From Clostridium isatidis (GTDB taxonomy: Bacteria; Bacillota; Clostridia; Clostridiales; Clostridiaceae), in NCBI RefSeq assembly GCF_002285495.1, contig NZ_CP016786.1:2060001-2124000 (forward strand): DNA of 64,000 nt. The letters run 5' to 3'. The translations under genes and the position numbers were made by a program. Under the pieces are notes generated by a model. It searched no databases. It was not told the DNA's origin and worked only from the letters and a program-made list of their open reading frames with translations. Below, one piece after another: positions 27,060-36,212 of the stretch. Each line of letters starts with the position of its first letter. Within the stretch, counting starts at the first letter, position 1.

Positions 27060-28346
27060 TTACTTAACTTTCTTTTCATTCCTTTTATTTTTAATTAATA
27101 TTACTGAAATTAATATAATTATAAAAGTTATAATAAAGGCCCATATTACATAAGGTAAATTAAATTTCTTATTAAAATTACTATTGTTTAATGTATATAA
27201 TGATCCAAAACCACTATCTAATATATAAAATCCTTCATCACAGAACTTAATTTTCTCTATTTTACTTTCATCTCCTAAATTTACTATGGCTATTAAATTC
27301 CCTTTTGGGCTCATGGAATATAAATCTCCTGATTTATTGTCTGAAACTATTAAAGTATCTTTTTCAAAATATTTTCCTTCTTTATCAATAGCCAAGCCAT
27401 TTAAAGCTGCCACATCTTTATATTGATATATTGGAGCATCTGGATTATTACTTATATGATTTTTTATTAAAAACTTATGGGGTTCTCCATCAGTAAATCT
27501 TGGAGAGCTTATTGGATCTCCTCCACTATAATCAGGCCAGCCATACCACCTGTCTCCATTAATTTCATATATATAATCTTTATCATTTTTTATTCCTCTT
27601 ACTGTTGTATCCAACATTCCTCCTACTATGGCAATTATTTTGTCTTCACTGCTAATATCCCATCCAGCAATATTTCTTATTCCATGAGAAAACAATGAAA
27701 GCTCTTCTGTTTTTAAATCATAAGTTATTATAGCAGCATTTCCTAAAACCTTTCCTTCAACAGTTTGTCCTTTTTCACTACTGATTGAATAAGGCGAAAA
27801 AGCACCTGTTTTTGCTTCTCCATAATTATCTCCAACTAAGATCCAATTATTTGTTGGAATTTCAAAGGCTTCTCCCTTTTTATTTACTATGCCATCATTT
27901 GTATTGCTGCCAATTGCAAAATATAATTTATCATCCTTTAATAATAAATTTACCTTTTTATTCATTCCTTGATTTGGGATATTTATTACTATTTCCTTAT
28001 AATTATTTGTTGTTAAATCATACTCTAATATTCTGTTATCAGTTGCTATGTATAATTTATTCTTATAATACAATATATCTAATATATCAAATTTACTATC
28101 TTTAATAATTACATCATTATTTCCATTTTTATTAATTATTTTTAATGTATCTTCAAAGGCTATATATAAATTTCCTTCATCATCAAAATCAAAACTTCTA
28201 GCATCTTTTAATCCTTTTACCTTTATTGATAAATTAATATCTTTATTAATAATCTTAAAATCATAACTATTTTTAAATTTATATATTCCAAAAGATATAG
28301 AAACTATAATTAATGCAGCCAATAAAAATTTAATAAATCTTTTCAC
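27060..28346 (-). CDS. Membrane-anchored glucose/sorbosone dehydrogenase-like beta-propeller protein
   Basis: 428 residues. An N-terminal membrane segment (about 5-22) precedes repeated beta-propeller units (DFDDEGNLYIAFEDT, LYIATDNRILEYDL, GWPDYSGGDPISSPRF). SHGIRNIAGWDIS and RWYGWPDYSGG are like PQQ-linked sugar dehydrogenase relatives, but I see no proof of PQQ use. A second membrane helix is close to the C-terminus (about 402-420), followed by a lysine-rich end. The true start is GTG at 28344-28346: the upstream ATG forms part of the TGGAGGGGTATTTT Shine-Dalgarno site. Exposed outside the membrane. Confidence 0.7.
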   Translation of the reverse strand: MKRFIKFLLAALIIVSISFGIYKFKNSYDFKIINKDINLSIKVKGLKDARSFDFDDEGNLYIAFEDTLKIINKNGNNDVIIKDSKFDILDILYYKNKLYIATDNRILEYDLTTNNYKEIVINIPNQGMNKKVNLLLKDDKLYFAIGSNTNDGIVNKKGEAFEIPTNNWILVGDNYGEAKTGAFSPYSISSEKGQTVEGKVLGNAAIITYDLKTEELSLFSHGIRNIAGWDISSEDKIIAIVGGMLDTTVRGIKNDKDYIYEINGDRWYGWPDYSGGDPISSPRFTDGEPHKFLIKNHISNNPDAPIYQYKDVAALNGLAIDKEGKYFEKDTLIVSDNKSGDLYSMSPKGNLIAIVNLGDESKIEKIKFCDEGFYILDSGFGSLYTLNNSNFNKKFNLPYVIWAFIITFIIILISVILIKNKRNEKKVK

Positions 28347-28533
28347 AAAATACCCCTCCAATAAAAAACAAATAAAAAATGTGTTATTATGTTTAATTTA
28401 TATTTATAAATAAATAAATTATTACTTCTTAATACTATAAATTTACATTTTGATTCTTATTAAAAGTATTTATCTAATGTCATATTCTCTTTAAAAATAG
28501 AATAGATATAAATGTATTAAGGGGGGTATTACA

Positions 28534-30033
28534 GTGAAAAACAGCAGTTTCTTTAAAAATTCTTTTGTATTAACATTATCTAATATCACAACTGGAATTT
28601 TGGGTTTTATATTTTCAATTTACTTATCAAACCTTATTGGTCCTGAGGGAATGGGGCTATATGGCCTTGTAATGCCAGTATACAACTTATTTATATGTTT
28701 AATGACGGCAGGTATAATTGCGGCTATTTCTCAAACTTCAGCCATATATAAATCAAAAGGAGAATATAATAACATACATAAAACCATTAATACAGTTGCA
28801 AGTTTTAATATTATTTGGTCAATATTTATAGGTATTTTAGTATTCTTTCTTGCCCCTTATATTAGTAAATATGGCATTCATGACATTAGAACAGTTAATG
28901 CTATTAGAGTTACTACCCCTGCCATGGTATTTATTGCTTTGTCAAATATATTAAAAGGGTATTTTTATGGCGTTTCAAAAATAACAGTTCCTTCTATTAT
29001 TGATATTTCTGAAAAAGCCATGAGAATTATTGTAATTACCTTGCTTATATATTTTTTTAAAGCTAAAACCATTACTTCCTTAGTAACATTAGCCTATGTT
29101 TCTTTAGCTATTGGTGAATTACAAAGTTTATTATTATTATATATTTACTATAAATATCTAAAAAACAAAACACCAATAAACAGCTTAAAATCAGAAAGAA
29201 GATCTCAACTTTTATTTAATGTTTTAGTTATTGCTCTGCCTTTATGTTTAAATGGTTTTTTAGGAAACTTATTTTCAACCTTTTCAACACTATTAATTCC
29301 AAGAAGATTAGTTCATGCTGGTTTTGATAGTACAACAGCTTTAGGCTTAATAGGTAAATTTAATGGTATGGCCCTAAATATAGTTGCCTTTCCATTAATA
29401 GTTGTGGTCTCAATAAACTCACTTATAGTTCCTGATCTCTCTGAAACCTTAAGTAAGGGAGATTATTATAATGCAGCTGTAAGAATAAAAAAAGTTATGA
29501 AAATAGCTTTTTTACTGGGCTTAGCTACAACTGTTACCTGCAATATAATTCCTGATTCCCTTGGTAAAATGTTTTATTCAAGAGATGACCTAGGTAATTA
29601 TATTAAAATAATATCTCTTAGTGCACCCATATTCTTTACTGCAAATACAATGTTTGGGATTTTAAACGGATTAAGCAAACAAGGTGTGATATTAAAAAAT
29701 TCATTAATAATTTCTATTTTAGAAATTATTTGCTTATACTTCTTAATTGGAATTACAAAAATAAATATTGTGGGGTACGGAATTACAATTTTTATAACTT
29801 CCTCTTTAAGCTTATTTATTAATCTTAGGGAAGTAAAAAAGCATATGGATTTACCTCTTTCCGTAACAAATATAATAATATATCTTTTATTAACAATATT
29901 AATTTTTATAGTTTATAACATGTTTACTAATTTATTTTTAAGAAATCTATTTATCATTAAAAACATAGTTGTAGCTGTCTTAACATTCTTAACTTTTGCC
30001 GGCCTAAGTTTCTTTGGAGTGGAAGAAGATTAA
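28534..30033 (+). CDS. spoVB: SpoVB-like flippase (MATE/MVF superfamily)
   Basis: 499 residues, about 13-14 membrane segments. LSNLIGPEGMGLYGLVMPVYNLFICLMTAG is the signature start of stage V sporulation protein B, needed for spore cortex synthesis in Bacillus; the family moves lipid-linked sugars such as lipid II. The start is GTG (28534) after GGGGGGTATTACA. Divergent from the propeller gene and convergent with the second flippase at 30203. Assignment to SpoVB rather than another YtgP/MurJ paralogue is likely but not proven. Confidence 0.8.
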   Translation: MKNSSFFKNSFVLTLSNITTGILGFIFSIYLSNLIGPEGMGLYGLVMPVYNLFICLMTAGIIAAISQTSAIYKSKGEYNNIHKTINTVASFNIIWSIFIGILVFFLAPYISKYGIHDIRTVNAIRVTTPAMVFIALSNILKGYFYGVSKITVPSIIDISEKAMRIIVITLLIYFFKAKTITSLVTLAYVSLAIGELQSLLLLYIYYKYLKNKTPINSLKSERRSQLLFNVLVIALPLCLNGFLGNLFSTFSTLLIPRRLVHAGFDSTTALGLIGKFNGMALNIVAFPLIVVVSINSLIVPDLSETLSKGDYYNAAVRIKKVMKIAFLLGLATTVTCNIIPDSLGKMFYSRDDLGNYIKIISLSAPIFFTANTMFGILNGLSKQGVILKNSLIISILEIICLYFLIGITKINIVGYGITIFITSSLSLFINLREVKKHMDLPLSVTNIIIYLLLTILIFIVYNMFTNLFLRNLFIIKNIVVAVLTFLTFAGLSFFGVEED

Positions 30034-30035
30034 TT

Positions 30036-30055
30036 CAGTTGAGAGTTCACAGTAC
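30036..30055. repeat. Short intergenic repeat (GAGTTCACAGT type)
   Basis: CAGTTGAGAGTTCACAGTAC resembles the repeat at 60997-61053 (AGTTCACAGTGTACAATTCA). Part of a small dispersed family. Confidence 0.35.
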
Positions 30056-30152
30056 ATGGTTTAGATTAATTTTCAGATTGTCTAAAATCTAGAAACATAA
30101 TGCAGAATTTACAATATAGGATGAATATATTTTGCTATGTAAAACTTAAAAT

Positions 30153-30185
30153 AAAAAATCTCTGTTGTAAAAACAGAGATTTTTT
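30153..30185. terminator. Bidirectional terminator between convergent flippase genes
   Basis: AAAAAATCTCTGTT (30153-30166) pairs with AACAGAGATTTTTT (30172-30185). U runs on both strands serve both spoVB (plus) and the minus-strand flippase ending at 30203. Confidence 0.9.
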
Positions 30186-30202
30186 ATTTCCATACTTCCC
30201 TA

Positions 30203-31816
30203 TTATATGAGTTGCTTTCTTAATCTTCTAGGTAGGTATCTAATTATTCTTGGTGAAATTAAATCTAAGTCTCTTTTTCTAATTCCACCTAGATATATCA
30301 TAAGTACAAGGTATATACTTCCCCCTATAGTTATTAACACTAAAGTTATAATTGCCATTATAACTTTTCCTCCACCAAGGTTTTCTGCTATTTTAATTAT
30401 TGGAAATTTACAAATATATATTACTATTGTCATTATAATTGAACATATTAATGGAACTATAGCTTGCCTTATCATTGGAACTTTAACTCTAAAGGAGCGT
30501 TCTATTTTTCTATGATTTATTATAGCTGGTATTAAATAGGATACAAAAGTTGCTATTGCAGCTCCAGCCACATTTAAAAACGGAATTGGTATTAAAATAA
30601 TATTTAAAATAATTTTTACTAATAGCCCTGCTGAAACAGATGCTATTATTACATAAAGCTTGTTTATTCCTTGAAGAATAACATTTTGTATTGTTGTTAT
30701 TGACATTAATATAAGCAATGTAGAACCGTAAGTAACTAATTCATGTCCTGGTGAACCATTAAACATAAAGGCATATATTTCTTTACTTAATATAGCTAAA
30801 CCAAAAGTTGCTGGAATTACTATAATGTAAGAAATTCTAAAAGAATAGGAGGTTTGCCTTCTAAGATCTTTCCTATCTTTACGGATGAAAGCTTCAATTA
30901 TTTTAGGAAAAATTGATGTTCCAAGAGCAGTTACTATTGCAAGAGGTACATAAATTAAAGTTTTATAATATGAAAGGACTGCTGATAAATTATCAACTTC
31001 TGAACCTAAACCAGCCTTTTTTAATAAAACTCCAAGAGTAATAGTATCTATTACTCCTGCAAAATTTTGTACACCTGCTACTATACATATGGGTATAGCA
31101 TAAGAAAAAAGTTTCTTAACTATTTTTTTACTATGTATTCTCTTTACAGCTGAATCATGTTTTTTCTCAACTTCTTCTTTATAATTTCTTTTTTCAAATA
31201 TATATATTATATATATTATAGCAACAACTGCGCCTAAGGATGTACCTATTGTTCCTCCAGCACTTCCCCATCTTAAATCCTTTGTTATAAAATATAGAAT
31301 CGCAGCAAAAACCAAGCTTATTATTACATTTATAAACTGCTCTATTAGTTGAGATATAGCTAGAGGTTCCATATCTTCCATTCCCTGCATATATCCTCTA
31401 TAAGCCGCTATAATAGCCGCAAATATGAGAGCCGGAGTCAAAAATATAAAGGTTAATGTAGAATTTTCTCTATTGATTATTTTTGCTACAGGAACAATTA
31501 TAATTAAAAATATTGCTGATATAGCTATAGCAATTAAAGTAAAATATTTTCTTGCTAATTTCATAGCTTTCAAAGAATCTTTATAATTTCCAAGGGTTCT
31601 ATATTCGGTAACTACCTTAGTTACTGCAGGCTGGATGCCTAAGCTTGTAACTGCTATTAAGAATACAAAAATATCGTATCCAGCAGTATAAATTCCATAG
31701 CCTGTATCAGTAAGTACATAAGTTAATAATGGTACATATATAGCTGATAATAATTTCCCTAAAATACTGGCAACTGATAATATTAAGAACCCATTTCCAG
31801 TTGACTTTTTATCCAT
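30203..31816 (-). CDS. Polysaccharide/lipid II flippase (YtgP/MurJ-SpoVB family)
   Basis: 537 residues, about 14 membrane segments. N-terminal GFLILSVASILGKLLSAIYVPLLTYVL matches the MATE/MVF family; the protein is a paralogue of the gene at 28534. The family flips lipid-linked cell-wall precursors. An open GTG at 31828 lies inside the AAGGTGAGATTGGGA Shine-Dalgarno region, so the ATG at 31816 is the start. It begins 17 bases after the RluA stop codon, so the two genes are co-transcribed. Confidence 0.82.
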   Translation of the reverse strand: MDKKSTGNGFLILSVASILGKLLSAIYVPLLTYVLTDTGYGIYTAGYDIFVFLIAVTSLGIQPAVTKVVTEYRTLGNYKDSLKAMKLARKYFTLIAIAISAIFLIIIVPVAKIINRENSTLTFIFLTPALIFAAIIAAYRGYMQGMEDMEPLAISQLIEQFINVIISLVFAAILYFITKDLRWGSAGGTIGTSLGAVVAIIYIIYIFEKRNYKEEVEKKHDSAVKRIHSKKIVKKLFSYAIPICIVAGVQNFAGVIDTITLGVLLKKAGLGSEVDNLSAVLSYYKTLIYVPLAIVTALGTSIFPKIIEAFIRKDRKDLRRQTSYSFRISYIIVIPATFGLAILSKEIYAFMFNGSPGHELVTYGSTLLILMSITTIQNVILQGINKLYVIIASVSAGLLVKIILNIILIPIPFLNVAGAAIATFVSYLIPAIINHRKIERSFRVKVPMIRQAIVPLICSIIMTIVIYICKFPIIKIAENLGGGKVIMAIITLVLITIGGSIYLVLMIYLGGIRKRDLDLISPRIIRYLPRRLRKQLI

Positions 31817-31832
31817 TCCCAATCTCACCTTT

Positions 31833-32801
31833 TTATATTATAAATTTAAAAACATCTTTCTTTATCTTCTTTAAAACAGGTGGTAGACTTTCAGTTACTG
31901 TTTTATTGGTAAGATAATTCAATTTATCTGGTGCATTTCTAAATATAAGCTTATATGCATACAAATATTGATAAGTTAAACCAAATTTATTTGCAAAAAA
32001 TGAATTAAGCTTCTTATCTCCATACTTGTTATCTCCTATTATAGGTGTTCCAAGATGAGCCAAATGAGCCCTAATTTGATGACTTCTTCCTGTAATTAAA
32101 TTAATTTCAAGTAATGAATAGGCTCCGTTTGTTTGAAGCGTTTTTACTTCCATTGCTATTTCTTTAGTATCTTTAATTTTTTTATCATATACTTTTGATA
32201 TATTTTCCTCTTCATTTTTACTTATGTAACCTTTGTATAATCCATCCTTTATTTTCCCCTTAACTAAAGTAGTATAATATTTTTCAACTTTCCCCTCTCT
32301 TATCATTTCATTCATAGTTCTTAAGGCTTCAAAATTCTTACCGAATATTACTATACCTGATGTATTTCTATCTAATCTATTACATGGGGCAGGAGTAAAA
32401 GTTATCTCCTTCTCCGGAATATAATCTCCCTTATCATTTAAATAAGATAATACATAATCAGTTAGACTGGCTTCCCTTCCCTTTTGATCTGGATGAACCA
32501 AAATATTAGGCCATTTTTCCACTATTAGAATATTAGCATCCTCATATGTTACCTTAATTCCTTTAGCATCGACTTTAATAAAATTATCTTCTTTTTTCTC
32601 TTTTGTACTTTGAATATATCTAATTTCTACTAGATCATCAATTTCTAAAGTATAGTTTTCTTTTTGTTTTTTACCATTTACTCTAATATCACCTTTTCTT
32701 AAGGCTTTAAATATTCTACTTAATGGCACATCTTTTAGTAGTTTTCTTAAAAATTTGTCAAGTCTTTGACCGGCCTCATTTGTACCTATTTCTATTCTCA
32801 A
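31833..32801 (-). CDS. RluA-family pseudouridine synthase with S4 domain
   Basis: 322 residues. An S4 RNA-binding domain (about 8-60: AGQRLDKFLRKLLKDVPLSRIFKALRKGDIRV) is followed by the catalytic domain with the active-site aspartate in CNRLDRNTSG (about 139-148) and RSHQIRAHLAHLGTPIIGD near 239-257. It isomerises uridine in rRNA or tRNA; the target cannot be told. The GTG at 32810 is part of the AGGAGTGA site; the TTG at 32801 is the likely start. Confidence 0.92.
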   Translation of the reverse strand: MRIEIGTNEAGQRLDKFLRKLLKDVPLSRIFKALRKGDIRVNGKKQKENYTLEIDDLVEIRYIQSTKEKKEDNFIKVDAKGIKVTYEDANILIVEKWPNILVHPDQKGREASLTDYVLSYLNDKGDYIPEKEITFTPAPCNRLDRNTSGIVIFGKNFEALRTMNEMIREGKVEKYYTTLVKGKIKDGLYKGYISKNEEENISKVYDKKIKDTKEIAMEVKTLQTNGAYSLLEINLITGRSHQIRAHLAHLGTPIIGDNKYGDKKLNSFFANKFGLTYQYLYAYKLIFRNAPDKLNYLTNKTVTESLPPVLKKIKKDVFKFII

Positions 32802-32865
32802 ACTAATCACTCCTAGTTTTTTCGTATATTAGTTATTTTTCTCATTGTTATAGAATAATATTAAT

Positions 32866-34053
32866 TTAGTTTCTTGTCAAATAATCAAAAGCCATTTGAC
32901 ACTGTATTGCCACTCCAATTGGAAGACATTCCTCATCTATATCAAATAAATTACTATGAGCAGGATGAACTATATTCTTTTCTTTATTAGCACAACCTAA
33001 AAAATAAAAAACTGATGGTACTTCATTTGCAAAGTATGCAAAGCTTTCTACACCCATTTTAGGATACTTTTGTAATAGAATATTTTCCTTTCCTATTATT
33101 TTTTCTGCTGATGAAATAAAAAAATTCTTAGTTTTTTCATCATTATATAAATTTGGATAAGAATCCTCTATTTTTATGTCTGCTTTAGCTCTATAGCTAT
33201 TACATATTCCATTAACTATATTTATTATTCTTTCTTTAACAAAAGCTCTATCTTCTTTGCTCATAGTTCTTATAATACCAGATATTTTAACTTCCTCTGG
33301 TATAACATTTGGAGCTGTTCCTCCATGAATACTTCCAACAGTTATAACTGCTGGATTCATAGTATTAATTTCTCTACTTCTTATTGTTTGCATTGCAATA
33401 ATAACATGACTTGAGATTATTATTGGATCTACTGTAATATGAGGATAAGCTCCATGTCCACCGAAACCCTTTATAGTTATTTCAAAAGCATTAGATGCAG
33501 CATTTACTACTCCTGACTTTAGCATTATAGTACCGCATTCTATAGTTTCATCTACATGCAATCCCGAAATACAATCTACCTTTGGATTTTCTAAGACTCC
33601 CTCTTCTATCATAAATCTTGCTCCACCTATAGTCTCTTCAGCCGGTTCAAAAATAAGCTTTATATTACCACTAAAATGATGCTTATTTTTATTTAATATC
33701 TTTGCCGCTCCAAGTAAAATTGTCATATGTGCATCATGACCACATGCATGCATTCTTCCCTTTATTTTTGAAGAATAATTACAACTCTTTTCATCTTGTA
33801 AAGGTAAACCATCGATATCTGCTCTTAAAGCTATTGTTTTTATATTATTAGACGAAGCTTTTGTTCCTCTTATTATTCCACATACCCCAGTTTTTGCATA
33901 TTCTTTGTATTCAATGTTTTCTTCCATTAAAAACTTCTTAATATATTTTGAAGTTTCATATTCTTCCATCCCTATTTCAGGATATTGATGAAGTCTTCTT
34001 CTTATACTAATTAATTCATCTTTAATTCTTAATGCTTCATCTTTAAAATTCAT
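32866..34053 (-). CDS. M20D-family amidohydrolase (N-acyl amino acid hydrolase-like)
   Basis: 395 residues, typical length. LRADIDGLPLQD, MHACGHDAHMT, and EPAEETIGGARF carry the metal ligands of the M20D family (IAA-amino acid hydrolase, N-acetyl-diaminopimelate deacetylase relatives). Cytosolic enzyme that removes an acyl group from an amino acid or dipeptide; the substrate is open. The longer open frame starts within the FtsA-like gene; the ATG at 34053 follows TTTGGGGGTAAATTA. Confidence 0.9.
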   Translation of the reverse strand: MNFKDEALRIKDELISIRRRLHQYPEIGMEEYETSKYIKKFLMEENIEYKEYAKTGVCGIIRGTKASSNNIKTIALRADIDGLPLQDEKSCNYSSKIKGRMHACGHDAHMTILLGAAKILNKNKHHFSGNIKLIFEPAEETIGGARFMIEEGVLENPKVDCISGLHVDETIECGTIMLKSGVVNAASNAFEITIKGFGGHGAYPHITVDPIIISSHVIIAMQTIRSREINTMNPAVITVGSIHGGTAPNVIPEEVKISGIIRTMSKEDRAFVKERIINIVNGICNSYRAKADIKIEDSYPNLYNDEKTKNFFISSAEKIIGKENILLQKYPKMGVESFAYFANEVPSVFYFLGCANKEKNIVHPAHSNLFDIDEECLPIGVAIQCQMAFDYLTRN

Positions 34054-34072
34054 TAATTTACCCCCAAATAAA

Positions 34073-36076
34073 TTAATTGATACAAAGCTCAATAACATCT
34101 CCGTCTTTTATCTTTGCTGTATAACCAACATTTTCACCATTTAAAGTTAAATTAACCTTCCCCTTTACATTTGAAAGGTCATAATCTACGTAATTAAATA
34201 CATCTATAATTATATAGTCTTTTTTGTGAGAAAGTGTTAATTTTTTGTTATTAAATATTACATTAATTATTTTTTTATCTATTTCTTCATTTTTCATTGT
34301 TGGTTTATCTTTATTTTCTTCATTAATTGTGACCATGTTATCACTAATAGCTTTAATTATATTTAATCTTTCTCCTTCTACCACTATATAATCATCTTCT
34401 AATTTTATACCATTTTTCCCTATTTCAACTTTTTCTTTTAATACATACTCTTTAATATCTTTAATGGTTTTAGGAAGAATAAAGCTTATTTCATCATTTT
34501 CTTTTATTTCATAATCTAAAGTTTCTTTTTTATGATTTACTATAATTATTGGTTCTAAATTTATAAGTTTATCATCCAAAAATATTCCTATAGTATTTAA
34601 TTCTCTTATAACATCCTTAATTTGAACTTTTGCATCTTTTCCTTCTTTTGCATAATCTATTTCTATAATATCTCCATATTTTATATGCTTATCTAAACTT
34701 TCAATATTATTATTGACTCTAATTACTGGGTATTTTCCCTTTTCTCCAAAAGCAATACGTTTTACTCCATTTAATTTATATCTTAAATTCTTACCATTCT
34801 TAACAATTAACATATTAGGATTAATTCCTGCATGAATAATCACATCCATTACCGTAAGCTCATGGGAATTAAACATGCTTACCGTAGAACCGTTTAATAT
34901 TACATCAATAAAATTTTTATTTTCATTTTTTAAAGCCACTAAGGCTATTCCTAAAACTGTTACTCCTGCTGAGCCTAAATCATTTTTACTAATACATTCT
35001 ATTACTGATTTTCTATCTTTAATTGCTATTCTTTGAACTGGCATATTTAACTTTTCACTAAGCTCTTCTATTATGCCAGGAGTATGAGCTCCTCCTCCAA
35101 CTAAAAATAAAGCGCTTGGAGACTTATTGCCATTTAACTCTATTATTTTTGTTGAAATACCTTCTGCTATTTTTGATACTATAGGTTTAATAACTTTTCT
35201 TACATCATCAGCCTGTATTGTATTTTCTAATCCCAAAACATCTATATATGTAATTTCTTTTCCTAGATTTATCTGCCTTTTAATATTTTCTGCAGTATTA
35301 AAGTCAACTAAATACTCTTGTACTATAGCTTCAGTAACTTCATCCCCTGCTTGAGGTACCATTCCGTAAGAAGAAACTGTATCCTTTGAACTTATAGCTA
35401 TATCTGATGTACCTGCTCCAATATCTACTAAAGCTATATTTAATAACCTTAAATTTTTAGGTACGACTGCTTCTATTGCTGCAATAGGCTCTAAAGTTAA
35501 ATTACTGACACTTAAGCCTACTTTATTCATTACTGTATATAAGGAATCAACTACAGACCTTGGTAAAAATGTTGCAATAACATCTACAGAAGCATTTTCC
35601 CCTTTATGTCCTTGTAAATTAGAAATAATATATCCATTTAAATAATAATTTTTAACGGAATATCCAACACAATATAGCTTTCCTCCGGTACTTTTATTAA
35701 TTTCTTTTTCAGCTTCCTTTAAGGCTATAAGCTCTAACTTTCTTATATCTTCCTTATTGATTTCCTCATCTTCATTTAATTCTGTAAATCCACTTGCATT
35801 AACAGTTCTTAAAAATCTACCTGCTGCTGCTATTGATACAGTTGACGGCTTAATATTAACTTCCTTTTCTATTTCATCAACTATTTTTTTTACACTTTTT
35901 GCAACTAAATCTATATCATGAATTTGTCCATCTATCATTGCTCTTTCTTCATGCTCTACATATTTTTCAAAAATAACATGAAATTTATTTTCCCTAACTA
36001 CTCCTACAGTACCAATAATTGAACGAGTTCCTACATCCAGAGCAAATTTAATATCCTTTGAATTTATATTCTCCAT
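34073..36076 (-). CDS. FtsA/PilM-like actin-type ATPase with long C-terminal extension
   Basis: 667 residues, about 250 more than FtsA. The N-terminal half (about 8-375) has the actin-fold motifs: phosphate 1 ALDVGTRSIIGTVG, phosphate 2 LVDIGAGTSDIAI (about 215-227) and adenosine LVGGGAHTPG (about 327-336); an SHS2/1C-like insert is expected near 90-170. The C-terminal half consists of repeated small beta-rich units (for example ILNGSTVSMFNSHELTVMDV and VNLTLNGENVGYTAKI) with a ubiquitin- or SLBB-like look. FtsA-type proteins connect membrane and division or pilus machinery. RBS AAGGGGTGGTAGA. Followed by the amidohydrolase gene after 19 bases. Confidence 0.85.
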   Translation of the reverse strand: MENINSKDIKFALDVGTRSIIGTVGVVRENKFHVIFEKYVEHEERAMIDGQIHDIDLVAKSVKKIVDEIEKEVNIKPSTVSIAAAGRFLRTVNASGFTELNEDEEINKEDIRKLELIALKEAEKEINKSTGGKLYCVGYSVKNYYLNGYIISNLQGHKGENASVDVIATFLPRSVVDSLYTVMNKVGLSVSNLTLEPIAAIEAVVPKNLRLLNIALVDIGAGTSDIAISSKDTVSSYGMVPQAGDEVTEAIVQEYLVDFNTAENIKRQINLGKEITYIDVLGLENTIQADDVRKVIKPIVSKIAEGISTKIIELNGNKSPSALFLVGGGAHTPGIIEELSEKLNMPVQRIAIKDRKSVIECISKNDLGSAGVTVLGIALVALKNENKNFIDVILNGSTVSMFNSHELTVMDVIIHAGINPNMLIVKNGKNLRYKLNGVKRIAFGEKGKYPVIRVNNNIESLDKHIKYGDIIEIDYAKEGKDAKVQIKDVIRELNTIGIFLDDKLINLEPIIIVNHKKETLDYEIKENDEISFILPKTIKDIKEYVLKEKVEIGKNGIKLEDDYIVVEGERLNIIKAISDNMVTINEENKDKPTMKNEEIDKKIINVIFNNKKLTLSHKKDYIIIDVFNYVDYDLSNVKGKVNLTLNGENVGYTAKIKDGDVIELCIN

Positions 36077-36093
36077 TCTACCACCCCTTAAAA

Positions 36094-36130
36094 CAATCGA
36101 TAATTGACAATTGGACAGTTGACAATTGAT
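36094..36130. repeat. Tandem-like intergenic repeat (ATTGACA units)
   Basis: Contains AATTGACAATTGGACAGTTG followed by ACAATTGAT: about four imperfect copies of a 7-8-base ATTGACA unit. The unit type is common in clostridial intergenic DNA. It lies between the helicase stop and the FtsA-like start. Confidence 0.55.
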
Positions 36131-36212
36131 AGAATTTTTACTTTTTCATAAAAATTTGTAATATCTTTCACTATATTAAATTATACAGTCTTTATATTTA
36201 TTAGTGAATAGC

